A DNA stretch of 64,000 nt from Caulobacter sp. RHG1 (GCF_013181195.1 NZ_SMZP01000006.1:186001-250000); one strand, 5' to 3'; shown: positions 23,239 through 32,696, counted from the first letter of the stretch. Translations and numbers: made by a program. Notes: generated from the letters alone by a model not told the origin.

Positions 23239-26200
23239 TGGTGAGCCTCGGAGGCCGGGACGTCGCCGCCGTGCTCGGCGACGGCCTTGTCGTGGCCGGG
23301 GTGCTTGGGTTTGAAGATCTTCTCGACGACCACGAAGAACAGCGGGACGAAGAAGATCGCCAGGAGGGTGGCCGAGATCATGCCGCCGATCACGCCGGTG
23401 CCGATCGCGTGCTGGGCGCCGGAGCCGGCCCCGTTGGAGATCGCCAGCGGCAGCACGCCGAAGACGAAGGCCAGCGAGGTCATGATGATCGGACGCAGGC
23501 GCAGACGAACCGCTTCCAGCGTGGCTTCGGTCAGGCCCATGCCCTTCTCGTACAGATCCTTGGCGAATTCGACGATCAGGATGGCGTTCTTGGCGGCCAG
23601 GCCCATGGTCGTCAGCAGGCCGACCTGGAAGTAGATGTCGTTGCTGAGACCGCGGGCGAAGGTGGCCAGCAGGGCGCCGACGATGCCCAGCGGCACCACC
23701 ATGATGACGGCCAGCGGGATCGACCAGCTCTCATAGAGGGCGGCCAGCAGCAGGAACACCACCAGGATCGAGATGCCGTACAGGGCGGGCGCCTGGTTGC
23801 CGGACTCCTGTTCCTGGGCCGACAGGCCGGTCCATTCGAAGCCGATGCCAGGCGGCAGCTTGGCGGCCAGGGCCTCCATCGCCGCGATCGCCTGACCCGA
23901 GCTCTTGCCCGGCGCCGGGGAGCCTTGCAGGTTGATCGACGAGACGCCGTTGTAGCGTTCCAGGCGCGGCGAGCCGAAGGTCCAGTCCGCGGTCGCGAAG
24001 GCCGGGAAGGGCACCATCTGGCCGCTGCTGTTGCGGACGTACCAGCGGTTAAGGTCTTCCGGCGTCATGCGGAACTGGGCGTCAGCCTGCATGTAGACCT
24101 TCTTCACGCGACCGCGGTCGATGAAGTCGTTGACGTATGAACCACCCCAGGCGGCGCTAAGCGCGCTGTTGATGTCGGCGGTGGTCAGGCCCATGGCGCC
24201 GGCCTTGGCCTGGTCGACCTCAATCTGCAGCTGCGGGGTGTCTTCCTGACCGTTCGGGCGCACGCCCGCCAGGTTCGGATCCTGACCGGCCATGCCCAGC
24301 ATCATGTTACGGGCGTTGACCAGGGCTTCGTGACCGACGCCGCCGACGTCCTGCAGCTGGAAGTCGAAGCCCGACGAGGTGCCCAGTTCCGGCACGGCCG
24401 GCGGGATGATCGGGAAGACCATGGCGTTGCGGATCTGCGAGAAGGCGCCCATGGCCCGGCCGGCGACGGCCGGAGCCTTGAGGTTGGCGGCCTTGCGCTC
24501 GTCGAAGTCCTTCAGGCGGGTGAAGGCCATGCCGGCGTTCTGGCCCGCGCCGGCGAAGCTGAAGCCCGAGATGGTGAAGACCGACTGCACGGCGTCCTTC
24601 TCGTTCTTCAGATAGTAGTCGCGGACCTGGGTCAGGACGGCTTGGGTCTTTTCCTCGGTCGCGCCGGCGGGCAGCTGCACCAGGGTCATCATGATCCCCT
24701 GGTCTTCTTCCGGCAGGAAGGCGCTGGGCAGGCGGATGAACAGCAGGCCCATGGCCACCAGGATAGCGGCGTAGATCGCCATCCAGCGGCCGCTCTTGCC
24801 CAGGATGCCGCGGACGGAACCCTGGTAGCGCGTCGACATGTCGTTGAAGCTGCGGTTGAACCAGCCGAAGAAGCCCTTCTTGTCGTCGTGGTGACCGGCT
24901 TCGACGGGCTTGAGCATGGTGGCGCAGAGGGCCGGCGTCAGCACCAGGGCGACCAGCACCGACAGGGCCATGGCCGAGACGATGGTGATCGAGAACTGGC
25001 GGTAGATCACACCTTGCGAGCCGCCGAAGAAGGCCATCGGCACGAACACCGCCGACAGCACCAGCGCGATGCCGATCAGGGCGCCGGTGATCTCGTTCAT
25101 CGACTTGCGAGTGGCTTCCTTGGGCGACAGGCCCTCTTCGGACATCACCCGCTCGACGTTCTCGACCACGACGATGGCGTCATCGACCAGCAGGCCGATG
25201 GCCAGCACCAGGCCGAACATGGTGAGCGTGTTGATGGAATAGCCGAACAGCGCCAGCACGCCGAAGGTGCCGAGCAGGACGACGGGGACGGCGATCGTCG
25301 GGATCAGCGTCGCGCGCCAGTTCTGCAGGAACAGGTACATGACGATGAAGACGAGGATGATGGCCTCGATCAGCGTCTTGATCACTTCGTGGATCGACAG
25401 CTCGACGAACGGGGTCGAGTCATACGGCACGACGTACTTGTAGCCGTTCGGGAACGACTTCTCGAGCTGCGACATCCGCTCCTTGACCGCCTTGGCGGTG
25501 TCCAGCGCGTTCGCGCCGGGGGCCAGACGGATGGCGATGCCCGAAGCCTGGTGGCCGTTGAACTTGGCCAGCGAGCCATAGTTCTCGGCGCCGAGTTCGA
25601 CGCGGGCCACGTCGCTGAGGCGGACGGTGGCGCCGCCCGTGCTGTTCTTGACGATGATGTTGCGGAACTGCTCGGGGGTCTGCAGGCGCGACTGGGCGGT
25701 GATCGTGGCGTTGAGGCCCGTGCCCGGCAGGTTGGGCGTGCCGCCCAGCTGGCCGGCCGAGACCTGGGCGTTCTGGGCGCGGATGGCGGCGGCGACGTCG
25801 GCCGGGGTCAGGCTGAAGCCGGCCAGCTTCTGCGGGTCCAGCCAGATGCGCATGGCGTACTGGGCGCCGAACAGCTGGATGTCGCCCACGCCGTCGACGC
25901 GGCTCAACGGGTCCTGGATGTTCGAGGCCAGATAGTCGGCCAGGTCGGTGTTGGTGGTCTTCGGATCCTCGGAATAGAGGCCCACGACCATCATGAAGTT
26001 ACGGGCCGACTTGGCGACCGTCAGGCCCTGTTGCTGCACTTCCTGCGGCAGCAGCGCGGTGGCCGTCTGCAGCTTGTTCTGGACCTGCACCTGGGCGATG
26101 TCGATGTCGGTCCCGGCCTTGAAGGTCAGGGTGATCGTGGCCGCCCCGGAGCTGTCGCTGGTCGACGACATGTATTCCAGGCCGTCCAGGCCCTTCATCT

Positions 26201-26405
26201 TCTGTTCGATGACCTGGGTGACGCTGTCTTCCACCGTCTTGGCGGAGGCGCCCGGGTAGATGGCGGCGACCGACACCTGGGGCAGGGCGATCTCAGGATA
26301 TTGCGCGATCGGCAGGGTCCGGATGGCGAGCGCCCCGGCTAGCATGATCACGATGGCGATGACCCATGCGAAGATGGGTCTGTCGATGAAGAAGCGCGAG
26401 AGCAT
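23235..26405 (-). CDS. acrB: RND multidrug efflux permease AcrB
   Basis: Proton-coupled inner-membrane exporter of 1056 residues, the full AcrB length. Seen: N-terminal FFIDRPIFAWVIAIVIMLAG, the TM4 proton-relay segment GLLVDDAIVVVENVERVM with its Asp pair, and the TM10 region with the conserved Lys in LAAKNAILIVEFAK. The two periplasmic porter halves flank the usual docking loops. It lies 12 bases after acrA and overlaps nodT by four bases, so the three genes make one tripartite pump. Control is probably by the divergent TetR protein at the palindrome upstream of acrA. Confidence 0.96.
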   Translation of the reverse strand: MLSRFFIDRPIFAWVIAIVIMLAGALAIRTLPIAQYPEIALPQVSVAAIYPGASAKTVEDSVTQVIEQKMKGLDGLEYMSSTSDSSGAATITLTFKAGTDIDIAQVQVQNKLQTATALLPQEVQQQGLTVAKSARNFMMVVGLYSEDPKTTNTDLADYLASNIQDPLSRVDGVGDIQLFGAQYAMRIWLDPQKLAGFSLTPADVAAAIRAQNAQVSAGQLGGTPNLPGTGLNATITAQSRLQTPEQFRNIIVKNSTGGATVRLSDVARVELGAENYGSLAKFNGHQASGIAIRLAPGANALDTAKAVKERMSQLEKSFPNGYKYVVPYDSTPFVELSIHEVIKTLIEAIILVFIVMYLFLQNWRATLIPTIAVPVVLLGTFGVLALFGYSINTLTMFGLVLAIGLLVDDAIVVVENVERVMSEEGLSPKEATRKSMNEITGALIGIALVLSAVFVPMAFFGGSQGVIYRQFSITIVSAMALSVLVALVLTPALCATMLKPVEAGHHDDKKGFFGWFNRSFNDMSTRYQGSVRGILGKSGRWMAIYAAILVAMGLLFIRLPSAFLPEEDQGIMMTLVQLPAGATEEKTQAVLTQVRDYYLKNEKDAVQSVFTISGFSFAGAGQNAGMAFTRLKDFDERKAANLKAPAVAGRAMGAFSQIRNAMVFPIIPPAVPELGTSSGFDFQLQDVGGVGHEALVNARNMMLGMAGQDPNLAGVRPNGQEDTPQLQIEVDQAKAGAMGLTTADINSALSAAWGGSYVNDFIDRGRVKKVYMQADAQFRMTPEDLNRWYVRNSSGQMVPFPAFATADWTFGSPRLERYNGVSSINLQGSPAPGKSSGQAIAAMEALAAKLPPGIGFEWTGLSAQEQESGNQAPALYGISILVVFLLLAALYESWSIPLAVIMVVPLGIVGALLATFARGLSNDIYFQVGLLTTMGLAAKNAILIVEFAKDLYEKGMGLTEATLEAVRLRLRPIIMTSLAFVFGVLPLAISNGAGSGAQHAIGTGVIGGMISATLLAIFFVPLFFVVVEKIFKPKHPGHDKAVAEHGGDVPASEAHQ

Positions 26406-26417
26406 CTTGGGCCCGCC

Positions 26418-27593
26418 TTAGTGTTGGGCTTGAGCAGCAGGGGCGGCGGGCTTGGAGCCCGCGGGGACGGCCTTGATCTGCGCGCCGGGGCGCAGCTTCA
26501 TCAGGCCTTCGGTAATGACCTTGTCGCCGGCGGTCAGGCCGCTGGTGACCAGCCACTTGTCGCCGACCGTCTGACCCAGGGTCACTGGACGCATCTCGGC
26601 GCCCTTGGCGCCGACGAGGCTGACCATGGCGTTGCCCTTCGGGTCGCGCTGGACGCCGGCCTGCGGGATCAGGATGCCGCTGGCGGCGACGCCCTGGCTG
26701 AGCGTGGCGCGGACATACATGCCCGGCAGCAGCGTGCCGTTCGGGTTCTGGAACACGGCGCGCAGGCCGACCGAGCCGGTGCCGGCGTCGACGGTGATGT
26801 CCGAGAACTCCAGCGTGCCCGGCGTCGGATAGGTCGAGCCGTCTTCCAGCACCAGGTTCACCTGGGCGGTGTTGGTCTTGCCGACCTTGCCGCTGGCGAA
26901 CTGTTGCTTGAGCTTCAGCAGCTCGGCCGAGGTCCGGGTCAGGTCGACATAGATCTTCGACATGTCCTGGATGGTGGCCAGGGCGGTGGTCTGGCCGGCG
27001 GTGACCAGGGCGCCCGGCGTGACCGCGCTCTTGCCGATGCGGCCCGAGATCGGCGCGGCGACCTTGGTCCAGTTCAGGTTGATGCGGGCGTTGTCCAGGG
27101 CTGCGCGCTGCACGGCGACGGCGGCGGCCGTCTGCAGGGCTGCGGCCTGGGCGTCGTCATTGTCCTGCTTGGACACCGCGCCGCTGTCGACCAGGCCCTT
27201 GAAGCGGTCGGCCTTCAGCTTGGCGCTGGTCGCAGTGGCTTGCGCCTGGGCCAGGTTGGCGGCTGCGCTGTTGTAGGCGGCCTGGAACGTGGCCGGATCG
27301 ATCTGGTACAGCGGCTGGCCGGCGCGGACGTACGAGCCTTCCTCGAACAGGCGCGACTTGATCACGCCGCCCACCTGCGGGCGGACTTCCGAGACCAGGA
27401 AGGCCGATGTGCGTCCCGACAGCTCGGCGGTCAGGCCGACCGGCTGAGCCTGAGCGACGACATAGCCGACCTCGACCGGGCCACCCATGCCCATGCCCGC
27501 GCCGCCGGCGTCTTTCTTGCCGCAGGCCGACAGAGTGAGCGCGATGGCGGCAAGCCCCACGGCCGTCGTCACGGCGGTGCGTTGAAAGTGCAT
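26418..27593 (-). CDS. acrA: RND efflux periplasmic adaptor AcrA
   Basis: Membrane-fusion lipoprotein of 391 residues that bridges AcrB and NodT. The ATG at 27593 gives the signal peptide MHFQRTAVTTAVGLAAIAL followed by the lipobox LSAC (Cys24). Seen next: lipoyl half motifs (SYVRAGQPLYQIDPATF, and APISGRIGKSAVTPGALV), an alanine-rich helical hairpin between them, and beta-barrel and membrane-proximal domains ending in TSGLTAGDKVITEG. It is the first gene of the operon. The perfect palindrome at 27660-27681 lies in its promoter region. Confidence 0.95.
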   Translation of the reverse strand: MHFQRTAVTTAVGLAAIALTLSACGKKDAGGAGMGMGGPVEVGYVVAQAQPVGLTAELSGRTSAFLVSEVRPQVGGVIKSRLFEEGSYVRAGQPLYQIDPATFQAAYNSAAANLAQAQATATSAKLKADRFKGLVDSGAVSKQDNDDAQAAALQTAAAVAVQRAALDNARINLNWTKVAAPISGRIGKSAVTPGALVTAGQTTALATIQDMSKIYVDLTRTSAELLKLKQQFASGKVGKTNTAQVNLVLEDGSTYPTPGTLEFSDITVDAGTGSVGLRAVFQNPNGTLLPGMYVRATLSQGVAASGILIPQAGVQRDPKGNAMVSLVGAKGAEMRPVTLGQTVGDKWLVTSGLTAGDKVITEGLMKLRPGAQIKAVPAGSKPAAPAAQAQH

Positions 27594-27659
27594 GTTTAAC
27601 CCCGGATGCGTGGGCCTCGCGAGCGATTGCTCTTGACGAAGCCGGCATGATGAACAATC

Positions 27660-27681
27660 TGAGAATGAACGTTCATTCTCA
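27660..27681. promoter_or_regulatory. Perfect 22-bp palindrome, probable TetR operator
   Basis: GAGAATGAACG is followed directly by its reverse complement CGTTCATTCTC, sharing the central CG, and the flanking T and A extend the symmetry to 22 bases. It lies 67 bases upstream of acrA and 99 bases upstream of the TetR gene. This is the pattern of TetR/AcrR-family operators and would let the regulator repress both directions. A second short inverted repeat, GTTGAC-GCAA-GTCAAC, lies at 27705-27720. Confidence 0.8.
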
Positions 27682-27779
27682 AGCGGGCTGGACAAAGGAT
27701 CGGTGTTGACGCAAGTCAACCTCCCCAGCGTCCAGCTTTCGCTGACCTAACGGAAATGTAATGTCGATCAGGTTTTTCA

Positions 27780-28376
27780 ATGACTGACGAGACCCATTCG
27801 GCCCGTCCGTCGCCAGAATCGCGCCGTCAGCAGATCCTCGACGCGGCTTGCGAGCGCGTGCGTCAGTCCGGTTTCCATGGGGCCAGCATGGCCGACATCG
27901 CCAAGGCCGCCGGCCTGAGCGTCGGCCAGATCTATCGCTACTTCGAGAACAAGGAAGCGATCATCGCCGCCATCGTCGCCCAGGACCTGGCCGAGATGCG
28001 CGACAAGTTCGCCGAGATGGAGAGCCGCCCGGGCACGCTGCTGGACTCCATCGAGGAGCATCTGCCCGACGGCATCGACAAGTGCTTCGACCCGCGCCGC
28101 GCAGCCCTGGCCATCGAGGTGGTCGCCGAAGCCGCCCGCAATCCCAAGGTCGCCGCCATCGTCCGCGCCGCCGACGAGCAGGAGCGCGCCTTGGCCCGGG
28201 GCATGATGGAGCGCGACCGAAAGCCTGAATGGAGCGAGGCCGAGTTCAACGCCCGCTGCGAGGTCGTGGGCATGATCTTCGATGGCCTGCTGATGCGTGG
28301 GGTCAATCACCCGAACCTGGACCGCCAGGCCCTGGCCGCGGTTCTGCGCTCGACCGTCCGTCACCTGCTGGGCTAA
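27780..28376 (+). CDS. tipR: TetR/AcrR-family repressor of the acrA-acrB-nodT operon
   Basis: A 198-residue TetR-type repressor. Seen: the N-terminal HTH (RRQQILDAACERVRQSGFHG, then MADIAKAAGLSVGQIYRYFE) and an all-helical ligand-binding domain. It is divergent from acrA, with a perfect palindromic operator between them, so drug-responsive repression of the pump and autoregulation are very likely. The C. crescentus gene in this position next to acrAB-nodT is called TipR in my memory; the symbol rests on that gene order. The start MTDETHSARPSPESRR gives a normal short N-terminal arm. Confidence 0.85.
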   Translation: MTDETHSARPSPESRRQQILDAACERVRQSGFHGASMADIAKAAGLSVGQIYRYFENKEAIIAAIVAQDLAEMRDKFAEMESRPGTLLDSIEEHLPDGIDKCFDPRRAALAIEVVAEAARNPKVAAIVRAADEQERALARGMMERDRKPEWSEAEFNARCEVVGMIFDGLLMRGVNHPNLDRQALAAVLRSTVRHLLG

Positions 28377-28534
28377 GTCGGGTTGTCGGAATATATCAAC
28401 GATTTCATAGCTTAAGTGTGGGTTTGGCGCGACGGTCGGTCGCATGGGGCGGGCATTTCCCCAGCCGCTGTTAACCCTTAGATACGACTTCAGTCACGCG
28501 TGGGGGGCTTCCACACGAGACGGAAAGTCCCTTG

Positions 28535-29209
28535 ATGACGTCATTCACCGTGAAGACCAGCGCGCCTGCGGTTCGCTGCGCGCTGGGTCTCGCGACGGTC
28601 TTCGCCCCGATGCTGGTGGCCGCCATGGAGCGGCCGGTGTCGCGGCAGGTGAAAATGCCGGCCATCGTCAGGCTGCTGGCCGACATCAAGGCCGAGACGC
28701 CCAAGCCGCCGCTGATGGAGCTGGTCTGGAAGGGCGCCGACATCGACGGCGACGGCGCGCCCGATTTCGCCAATCCGACCGGCGCGGCGCCGCGGGGCCA
28801 CGACGCCTTCGGCGACGGTGAGTTCGGCGCCCGCCGCGATGGCGGGACCCGCGCCCACGAGGGCGTCGACTACGTGGCCCAGGCGGGTCAGGCCGTCCGC
28901 GCGCCGATGTCGGGCTACGTCACCAAGATCGGCTTCGCCTATGCCGGCGACACCGCGCTGAAGTTCGTCGAGATCACCAACCCGGCCTTGGGCTACGCCG
29001 CCCGCGCCTTCTATGTGAACCCGGGCGTCGAGGTCGGGCAGACGGTGCGTCTGGGCCAGTCGATCGGCACGGTGGCCAGCCTGCAGGACCACTATCGCGG
29101 CATCACCGACCACGTGCACCTCGAGATCCTGGCCCCCGGCGGCGACCGCGTGAACGCCGCCCAGCTGATCACCCCGACGATGGTGGCGAAGGTTGGTCAG
29201 GCGGCCTAG
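28535..29209 (+). CDS. M23-family (LytM) metallopeptidase with Ca-binding-like loop
   Basis: A 224-residue exported or membrane-anchored peptidoglycan endopeptidase. Seen: a hydrophobic N-terminal segment (residues 13-30), the M23 zinc ligands His108 and Asp112 in HEGVDYV and His195 in DHVHLE with His193 beside it, so the active site looks intact. A DxDxDGxxD loop (Asp69, Asp71, Asp73, Asp77) precedes the domain and resembles a calcium-binding loop. TTG at 28532 and ATG at 28535 are adjacent; ATG is preferred. The gene stands alone, separated from the TetR gene by about 160 bases. The target is probably peptide cross-links in cell-wall murein. Confidence 0.87.
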   Translation: MTSFTVKTSAPAVRCALGLATVFAPMLVAAMERPVSRQVKMPAIVRLLADIKAETPKPPLMELVWKGADIDGDGAPDFANPTGAAPRGHDAFGDGEFGARRDGGTRAHEGVDYVAQAGQAVRAPMSGYVTKIGFAYAGDTALKFVEITNPALGYAARAFYVNPGVEVGQTVRLGQSIGTVASLQDHYRGITDHVHLEILAPGGDRVNAAQLITPTMVAKVGQAA

Positions 29210-29235
29210 GACTCAAGAGACCTGCGGGCGCGGCG

Positions 29236-30009
29236 TCAGAGGCCGTCAGGGACCGGCAGTCCGCCGCGAACCAACTCGGCCCATGTGCTTTCGGCGTCGT
29301 CGGCGAAGCGCAGCAGCTCCAGGTCGGCGGGCGCGATCATGCCGTGCTCGGCCAGGGCCTCGAAATTGATGACCGACCGCCAATAGGCCTCGTCGAACAG
29401 CACGATCGGGATCGGCGGCGCCTTGTCGGTCTGGCGCAGGGTCAGGATCTCGAACAGCTCGTCGAAGGTGCCGAAGCCGCCGGGGAACACCACCAGCGCG
29501 TTGGCCCGCATCGCCAGGTGCATCTTGCGCATGGCGAAGTAGTGGAACCGGAAGGTCAGGTCCGGCGTGCTGTACGGATTGGGCGTCTGCTCGTGCGGCA
29601 GGGTGATGTTGAAGCCGATCGACGGCGCGCCCGCGTCGAAGGCGCCGCGGTTGGCGGCCTCCATCACGCCGGGGCCGCCGCCGGTGGCGATGACGTTGTC
29701 GCGGACGTGCTCGCCGTTCTCCAGCTTGGCGCCGCCGCGCTCGGAAACGATCTGACCCAGCTGGCGGGCCTGCGCGTACCAGTCGGCTTGGCGGCCCGGG
29801 CCATCCTCGCGCACGCGGGCGCTGCCGAACACCACGACGGTCGAGCGCACGCCCCAGCGCCGCAGGGCCTCGTCGGCCTTGGCGAACTCCAGCAGGAACC
29901 GGACGCCGCGCATCGAGTCGCCGAGCAGGAAGTCCTGATCCTGCGCCGCCAGCCGGTATGAGGGCGAATCCATCTGGGCGCGGTTGGCGGCGAGGGTGTG
30001 ATCAGTCAC
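29236..30009 (-). CDS. LOG-family protein (nucleotide phosphoribohydrolase-like)
   Basis: A 257-residue Rossmann-fold protein of the LOG/YgdH family, once misnamed lysine decarboxylase. Relatives cleave the N-glycosidic bond of nucleoside 5'-monophosphates, some releasing cytokinin-type bases. Seen: the family signature PGGFGTFDELFEILTLRQ and the upstream glycine-rich ATGGGPGVMEAANRGA. The length is in the range of the longer type II LOG proteins. The start MTDHTLAANRAQ is the first ATG. It is convergent with the M23 gene and closely followed by the acetylesterase gene with no clear link. Its substrate in this organism is unknown. Confidence 0.88.
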   Translation of the reverse strand: MTDHTLAANRAQMDSPSYRLAAQDQDFLLGDSMRGVRFLLEFAKADEALRRWGVRSTVVVFGSARVREDGPGRQADWYAQARQLGQIVSERGGAKLENGEHVRDNVIATGGGPGVMEAANRGAFDAGAPSIGFNITLPHEQTPNPYSTPDLTFRFHYFAMRKMHLAMRANALVVFPGGFGTFDELFEILTLRQTDKAPPIPIVLFDEAYWRSVINFEALAEHGMIAPADLELLRFADDAESTWAELVRGGLPVPDGL

Positions 30010-30057
30010 GCGGGATACTCTAGCTGGCGAGACCCCGGATATAGGCGTGGAGCGACC

Positions 30058-30915
30058 CTAGGGCAGCAGGTTTCTGCCCAGCTCCGGAACCGCCTGCGCC
30101 AGCGCCTTGGCGATCATCGTCGAGAAGTAGTCCGCGCCTTCGGGGCCGACATGGGTGTAGTCGAACACCGGCTTGAACTCGGCCATGGCGCTGGGCGGGC
30201 CAGGCGGCTGGGCCGGCGGGCGCGGCGGGACCACGGCCCCGGGAATGGCGGGCTCGTAGAACATCGCGCCGGTCGTCGTGCCGGACTTGGCCGCCTCGGC
30301 GATGTCGGTCGGCGGCGGGATTTCGCCAAAGCGCAGAGCCGCGACCGGACCCATGGCCTGGACGGCGTCCTTGGACAGCTGGTGCAGGTCGACCAGCGGG
30401 GTTTGGGTTTCGGCCGCGACCTTGCGGATGGCGTCGGCCCAGGGGGCGAGGTCGTCATGAACTTGGCCGTTGTGGAACTGCCGGCGGATCAGCGGGGTGA
30501 CCAGCACCGGTTGGGCGCCGGTCGCGCGGGTCTCCTCGACGAAGCGCCTGAGGTTGGCCGGGAACTCGGTCGCCAGATCCGTCGAACGCTCGGGGCGGCC
30601 CGGCTGGTCGTTGTGGCCCAGCTGGATCAACACCCAGGTCTTGGCGAAGCCGCCCGACGACATCTCCTTCAGGGCCAGGGCCCAGGAGCCTTCCTCGCGA
30701 TAGGTGCGGGTCGAGCGTCCGCCGCGGCCCAGGTTCACGCAGGCGACGTTGGAGGTCACGTGCTTGGAACAGAAACTGCCGCCCCAACCGCTGCCGACGG
30801 CGGTCGTGGAGTCGCCGACGAGGACGACCTTGGGGGCTTTGAAAAAGGGCTCCTGCGCGGCCGTGATCGTCGGGAAGGCCAGGAGGGCGGCGGCTGCCAG
30901 GACGGCTTTCAGCAT
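30058..30915 (-). CDS. Rhamnogalacturonan acetylesterase-like SGNH hydrolase
   Basis: A secreted 285-residue SGNH esterase resembling rhamnogalacturonan acetylesterases, which remove acetyl groups from pectin. Seen: a signal peptide (LKAVLAAAALLAFPTITAA), block I VLVGDSTTAV with Ser36, the Gly in VNLGRGGRST, block III QLGHNDQP, and the catalytic His in YTHVGPEGADYF. The motif spellings are those of the RGAE group rather than the TAP group seen at the left edge. A foldback repeat precedes it and the GH43 gene lies upstream on the same strand, which supports a plant-polysaccharide role. Confidence 0.88.
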   Translation of the reverse strand: MLKAVLAAAALLAFPTITAAQEPFFKAPKVVLVGDSTTAVGSGWGGSFCSKHVTSNVACVNLGRGGRSTRTYREEGSWALALKEMSSGGFAKTWVLIQLGHNDQPGRPERSTDLATEFPANLRRFVEETRATGAQPVLVTPLIRRQFHNGQVHDDLAPWADAIRKVAAETQTPLVDLHQLSKDAVQAMGPVAALRFGEIPPPTDIAEAAKSGTTTGAMFYEPAIPGAVVPPRPPAQPPGPPSAMAEFKPVFDYTHVGPEGADYFSTMIAKALAQAVPELGRNLLP

Positions 30916-30927
30916 CTCAATTTCCGT

Positions 30928-31010
30928 TTCCCCGGCGAAAGCCGGGACCCAGATTCATCCAGAAAGGTTCGTGGGTTTCACCTGGGCCCCGGCTTTCGCC
31001 GGGGAGATCG
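30928..31010. repeat. Foldback intergenic repeat, copy C (short form)
   Basis: CCCGGCGAAAGCCGGGACCC on the left pairs with GGGCCCCGGCTTTCGCCGGG on the right with only about 30 bases between. The left arm continues CAGATTCATCC with a GATTC methylation site at 30952-30956, as in copy B. It separates the GH43 gene from the acetylesterase gene and may terminate the GH43 transcript. Confidence 0.8.
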
Positions 31011-31021
31011 GTGTGTGGGGA

Positions 31022-32650
31022 TCAGTCCAGCGCCCGGTACTTGAAGTTCTTGAACCGGGCCGAGCCCTTGCCGGCGGCGTAGAGGCCGGGCTTGAGCATC
31101 ATGAAGCCGCCACGGACATTGTGGTGGTAGCCCGAGACTTCCATGCCGCGGTCGAAGCGCTTCCAGGTTTTCCCACCGTCGCTGCTGGTGTGGAAGCTGA
31201 CGATGTGGCGGGTGTTGATCACCTTCATCAGCATCCTGGCGCCGTGCGGATTGGCCGGACGGCCGCGCTCGATGCCGTATTGGTGGGTGACGAAGTTCTT
31301 CGCGTCGAAGCCCAGGCCGCAATAGAGCTGGCGATCGTAGAACAGGATCAGGCCGGCGCGGGTGTCCGGATCGATCTCGATCTCGCACTCGAACTCATAG
31401 GCCTGGTCGCCGTTGACGAAGATCAGCGGCGAACCGCTGGACGGCGCCTCGCCCGAACCCTTCAGGGTCAGCACGCCATTGGCGCGGGTGAGGCGCTGGT
31501 GCTCGCCCGGCTTGGGATCGAAGAAGTTCCACTGCACGCCGTACTTGTCGGTCGAGAAGTCGTCCGACAGCGCCATGCCGTGCGGGCCGGCCTTGCCGCC
31601 CTTGGGCTTGGGGATGGGCTTGGACAGATCGCCGCCGCCGATCTCGAACCAGCCGTCCTTGGTCCAGGTGACCGGGGCCAGCAGGGTCTGGCGGCCCAGG
31701 GTGTAATAGCCGTTTTCGTAGCCGTGATAGACGGTCCACCAGTCGCCGGGCGTCGGACCCTCGACCAGGGTGGCGTGGCCGCGCGACCACCACTTCTCGC
31801 TGTTGTCGACGGTGCGGACCAGCGGGTTTTGCGGGTGATCCTCCCACGGACCGGCCAGGGACTTGGCTCGGGCGGCGATGACCATGTGGCCGGTCGGCGG
31901 GCCGGCCGTGCCGCCTACGGCGGTGATCATGTAGAAGTACTCGCCGTGCTTCATGACCTTGGGGCCTTCGGGCGAGAAGCCTTCGACGTCCCAGGTGTCG
32001 GGGTACTTCCACGGATTATAGACGTGCTCGGGTTCGCCCACGGTCTTCAGGCCGTCCGGGGTCAGCTTGATGCGGTCGCCGCCCGACAGGAACAGCCAGC
32101 GCTCGCCCTTCTCGTCGACGATGTGGCCGGGGTCGATGTAGCGCGGCAGCTTGAGGTCGACCGGCTCGGACCATGGGCCCTCGATCTTGTCGGCCCAGAT
32201 CACGTAGCTGGTGTTGTTGTTGGGGAACTTGGCCGGCAGGTAGATGTAGTAGCGGCCCTTGTGCTTGCAGATTTCGGGGGCCCAGATCGAGCCGACATTG
32301 GTCTTCAGCGTGGTGGTGACCGGCGTCCAGTTCACCAGATCCTTCGAGTGCCAGATCAGCAGGCCCGGATAGGCGTCGAACGACGAGTGGGTCATGTAGT
32401 AGTCGTCGCCGTCCTTCAGGATCGAAGGATCGGGACGGTCGCCGGCCAGGATCGGGTTGAGGAACGTGCCATCGCCCAGGTCGGCCTTGCGCTGGCCTTC
32501 GATGCCCTTGGTCCAGGTCGGGCCCGAGGTCTGCTTGGCGGGCAGCAGGCCCATCTGGGGAGCGGCTTCGGCGGCAGCTGCGGGCAGGGCGGCCAGACCC
32601 GCGCCAGTGAGCAGCGAACCGAGCGCGCCGCGACGGTTGATATCGACCAT
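31022..32650 (-). CDS. Exported GH43 xylosidase/arabinofuranosidase
   Basis: A 542-residue glycoside hydrolase family 43 enzyme, probably releasing xylose or arabinose from hemicellulose oligomers. Seen: a twin-arginine-like export signal (DINRRGALGSLLTGAGLAAL), the GH43 opening motif FLNPILAGDRPDPSILKDGD with Asp74 as the general base, SFDAYPGLLIWHSKDLVNW, and a C-terminal beta-sandwich of the concanavalin-like type from about residue 345. The perfect palindrome GTTACCGGTAAC lies 47 bases upstream of its ATG, so it is likely controlled by a LacI-type repressor responding to a sugar. The exact sugar specificity is not determined by sequence. Confidence 0.92.
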   Translation of the reverse strand: MVDINRRGALGSLLTGAGLAALPAAAAEAAPQMGLLPAKQTSGPTWTKGIEGQRKADLGDGTFLNPILAGDRPDPSILKDGDDYYMTHSSFDAYPGLLIWHSKDLVNWTPVTTTLKTNVGSIWAPEICKHKGRYYIYLPAKFPNNNTSYVIWADKIEGPWSEPVDLKLPRYIDPGHIVDEKGERWLFLSGGDRIKLTPDGLKTVGEPEHVYNPWKYPDTWDVEGFSPEGPKVMKHGEYFYMITAVGGTAGPPTGHMVIAARAKSLAGPWEDHPQNPLVRTVDNSEKWWSRGHATLVEGPTPGDWWTVYHGYENGYYTLGRQTLLAPVTWTKDGWFEIGGGDLSKPIPKPKGGKAGPHGMALSDDFSTDKYGVQWNFFDPKPGEHQRLTRANGVLTLKGSGEAPSSGSPLIFVNGDQAYEFECEIEIDPDTRAGLILFYDRQLYCGLGFDAKNFVTHQYGIERGRPANPHGARMLMKVINTRHIVSFHTSSDGGKTWKRFDRGMEVSGYHHNVRGGFMMLKPGLYAAGKGSARFKNFKYRALD

Positions 32651-32696
32651 GGGTGTTCCTCCCGAACCACAGACCGGCCCTCGGGGCCGTTACCTT

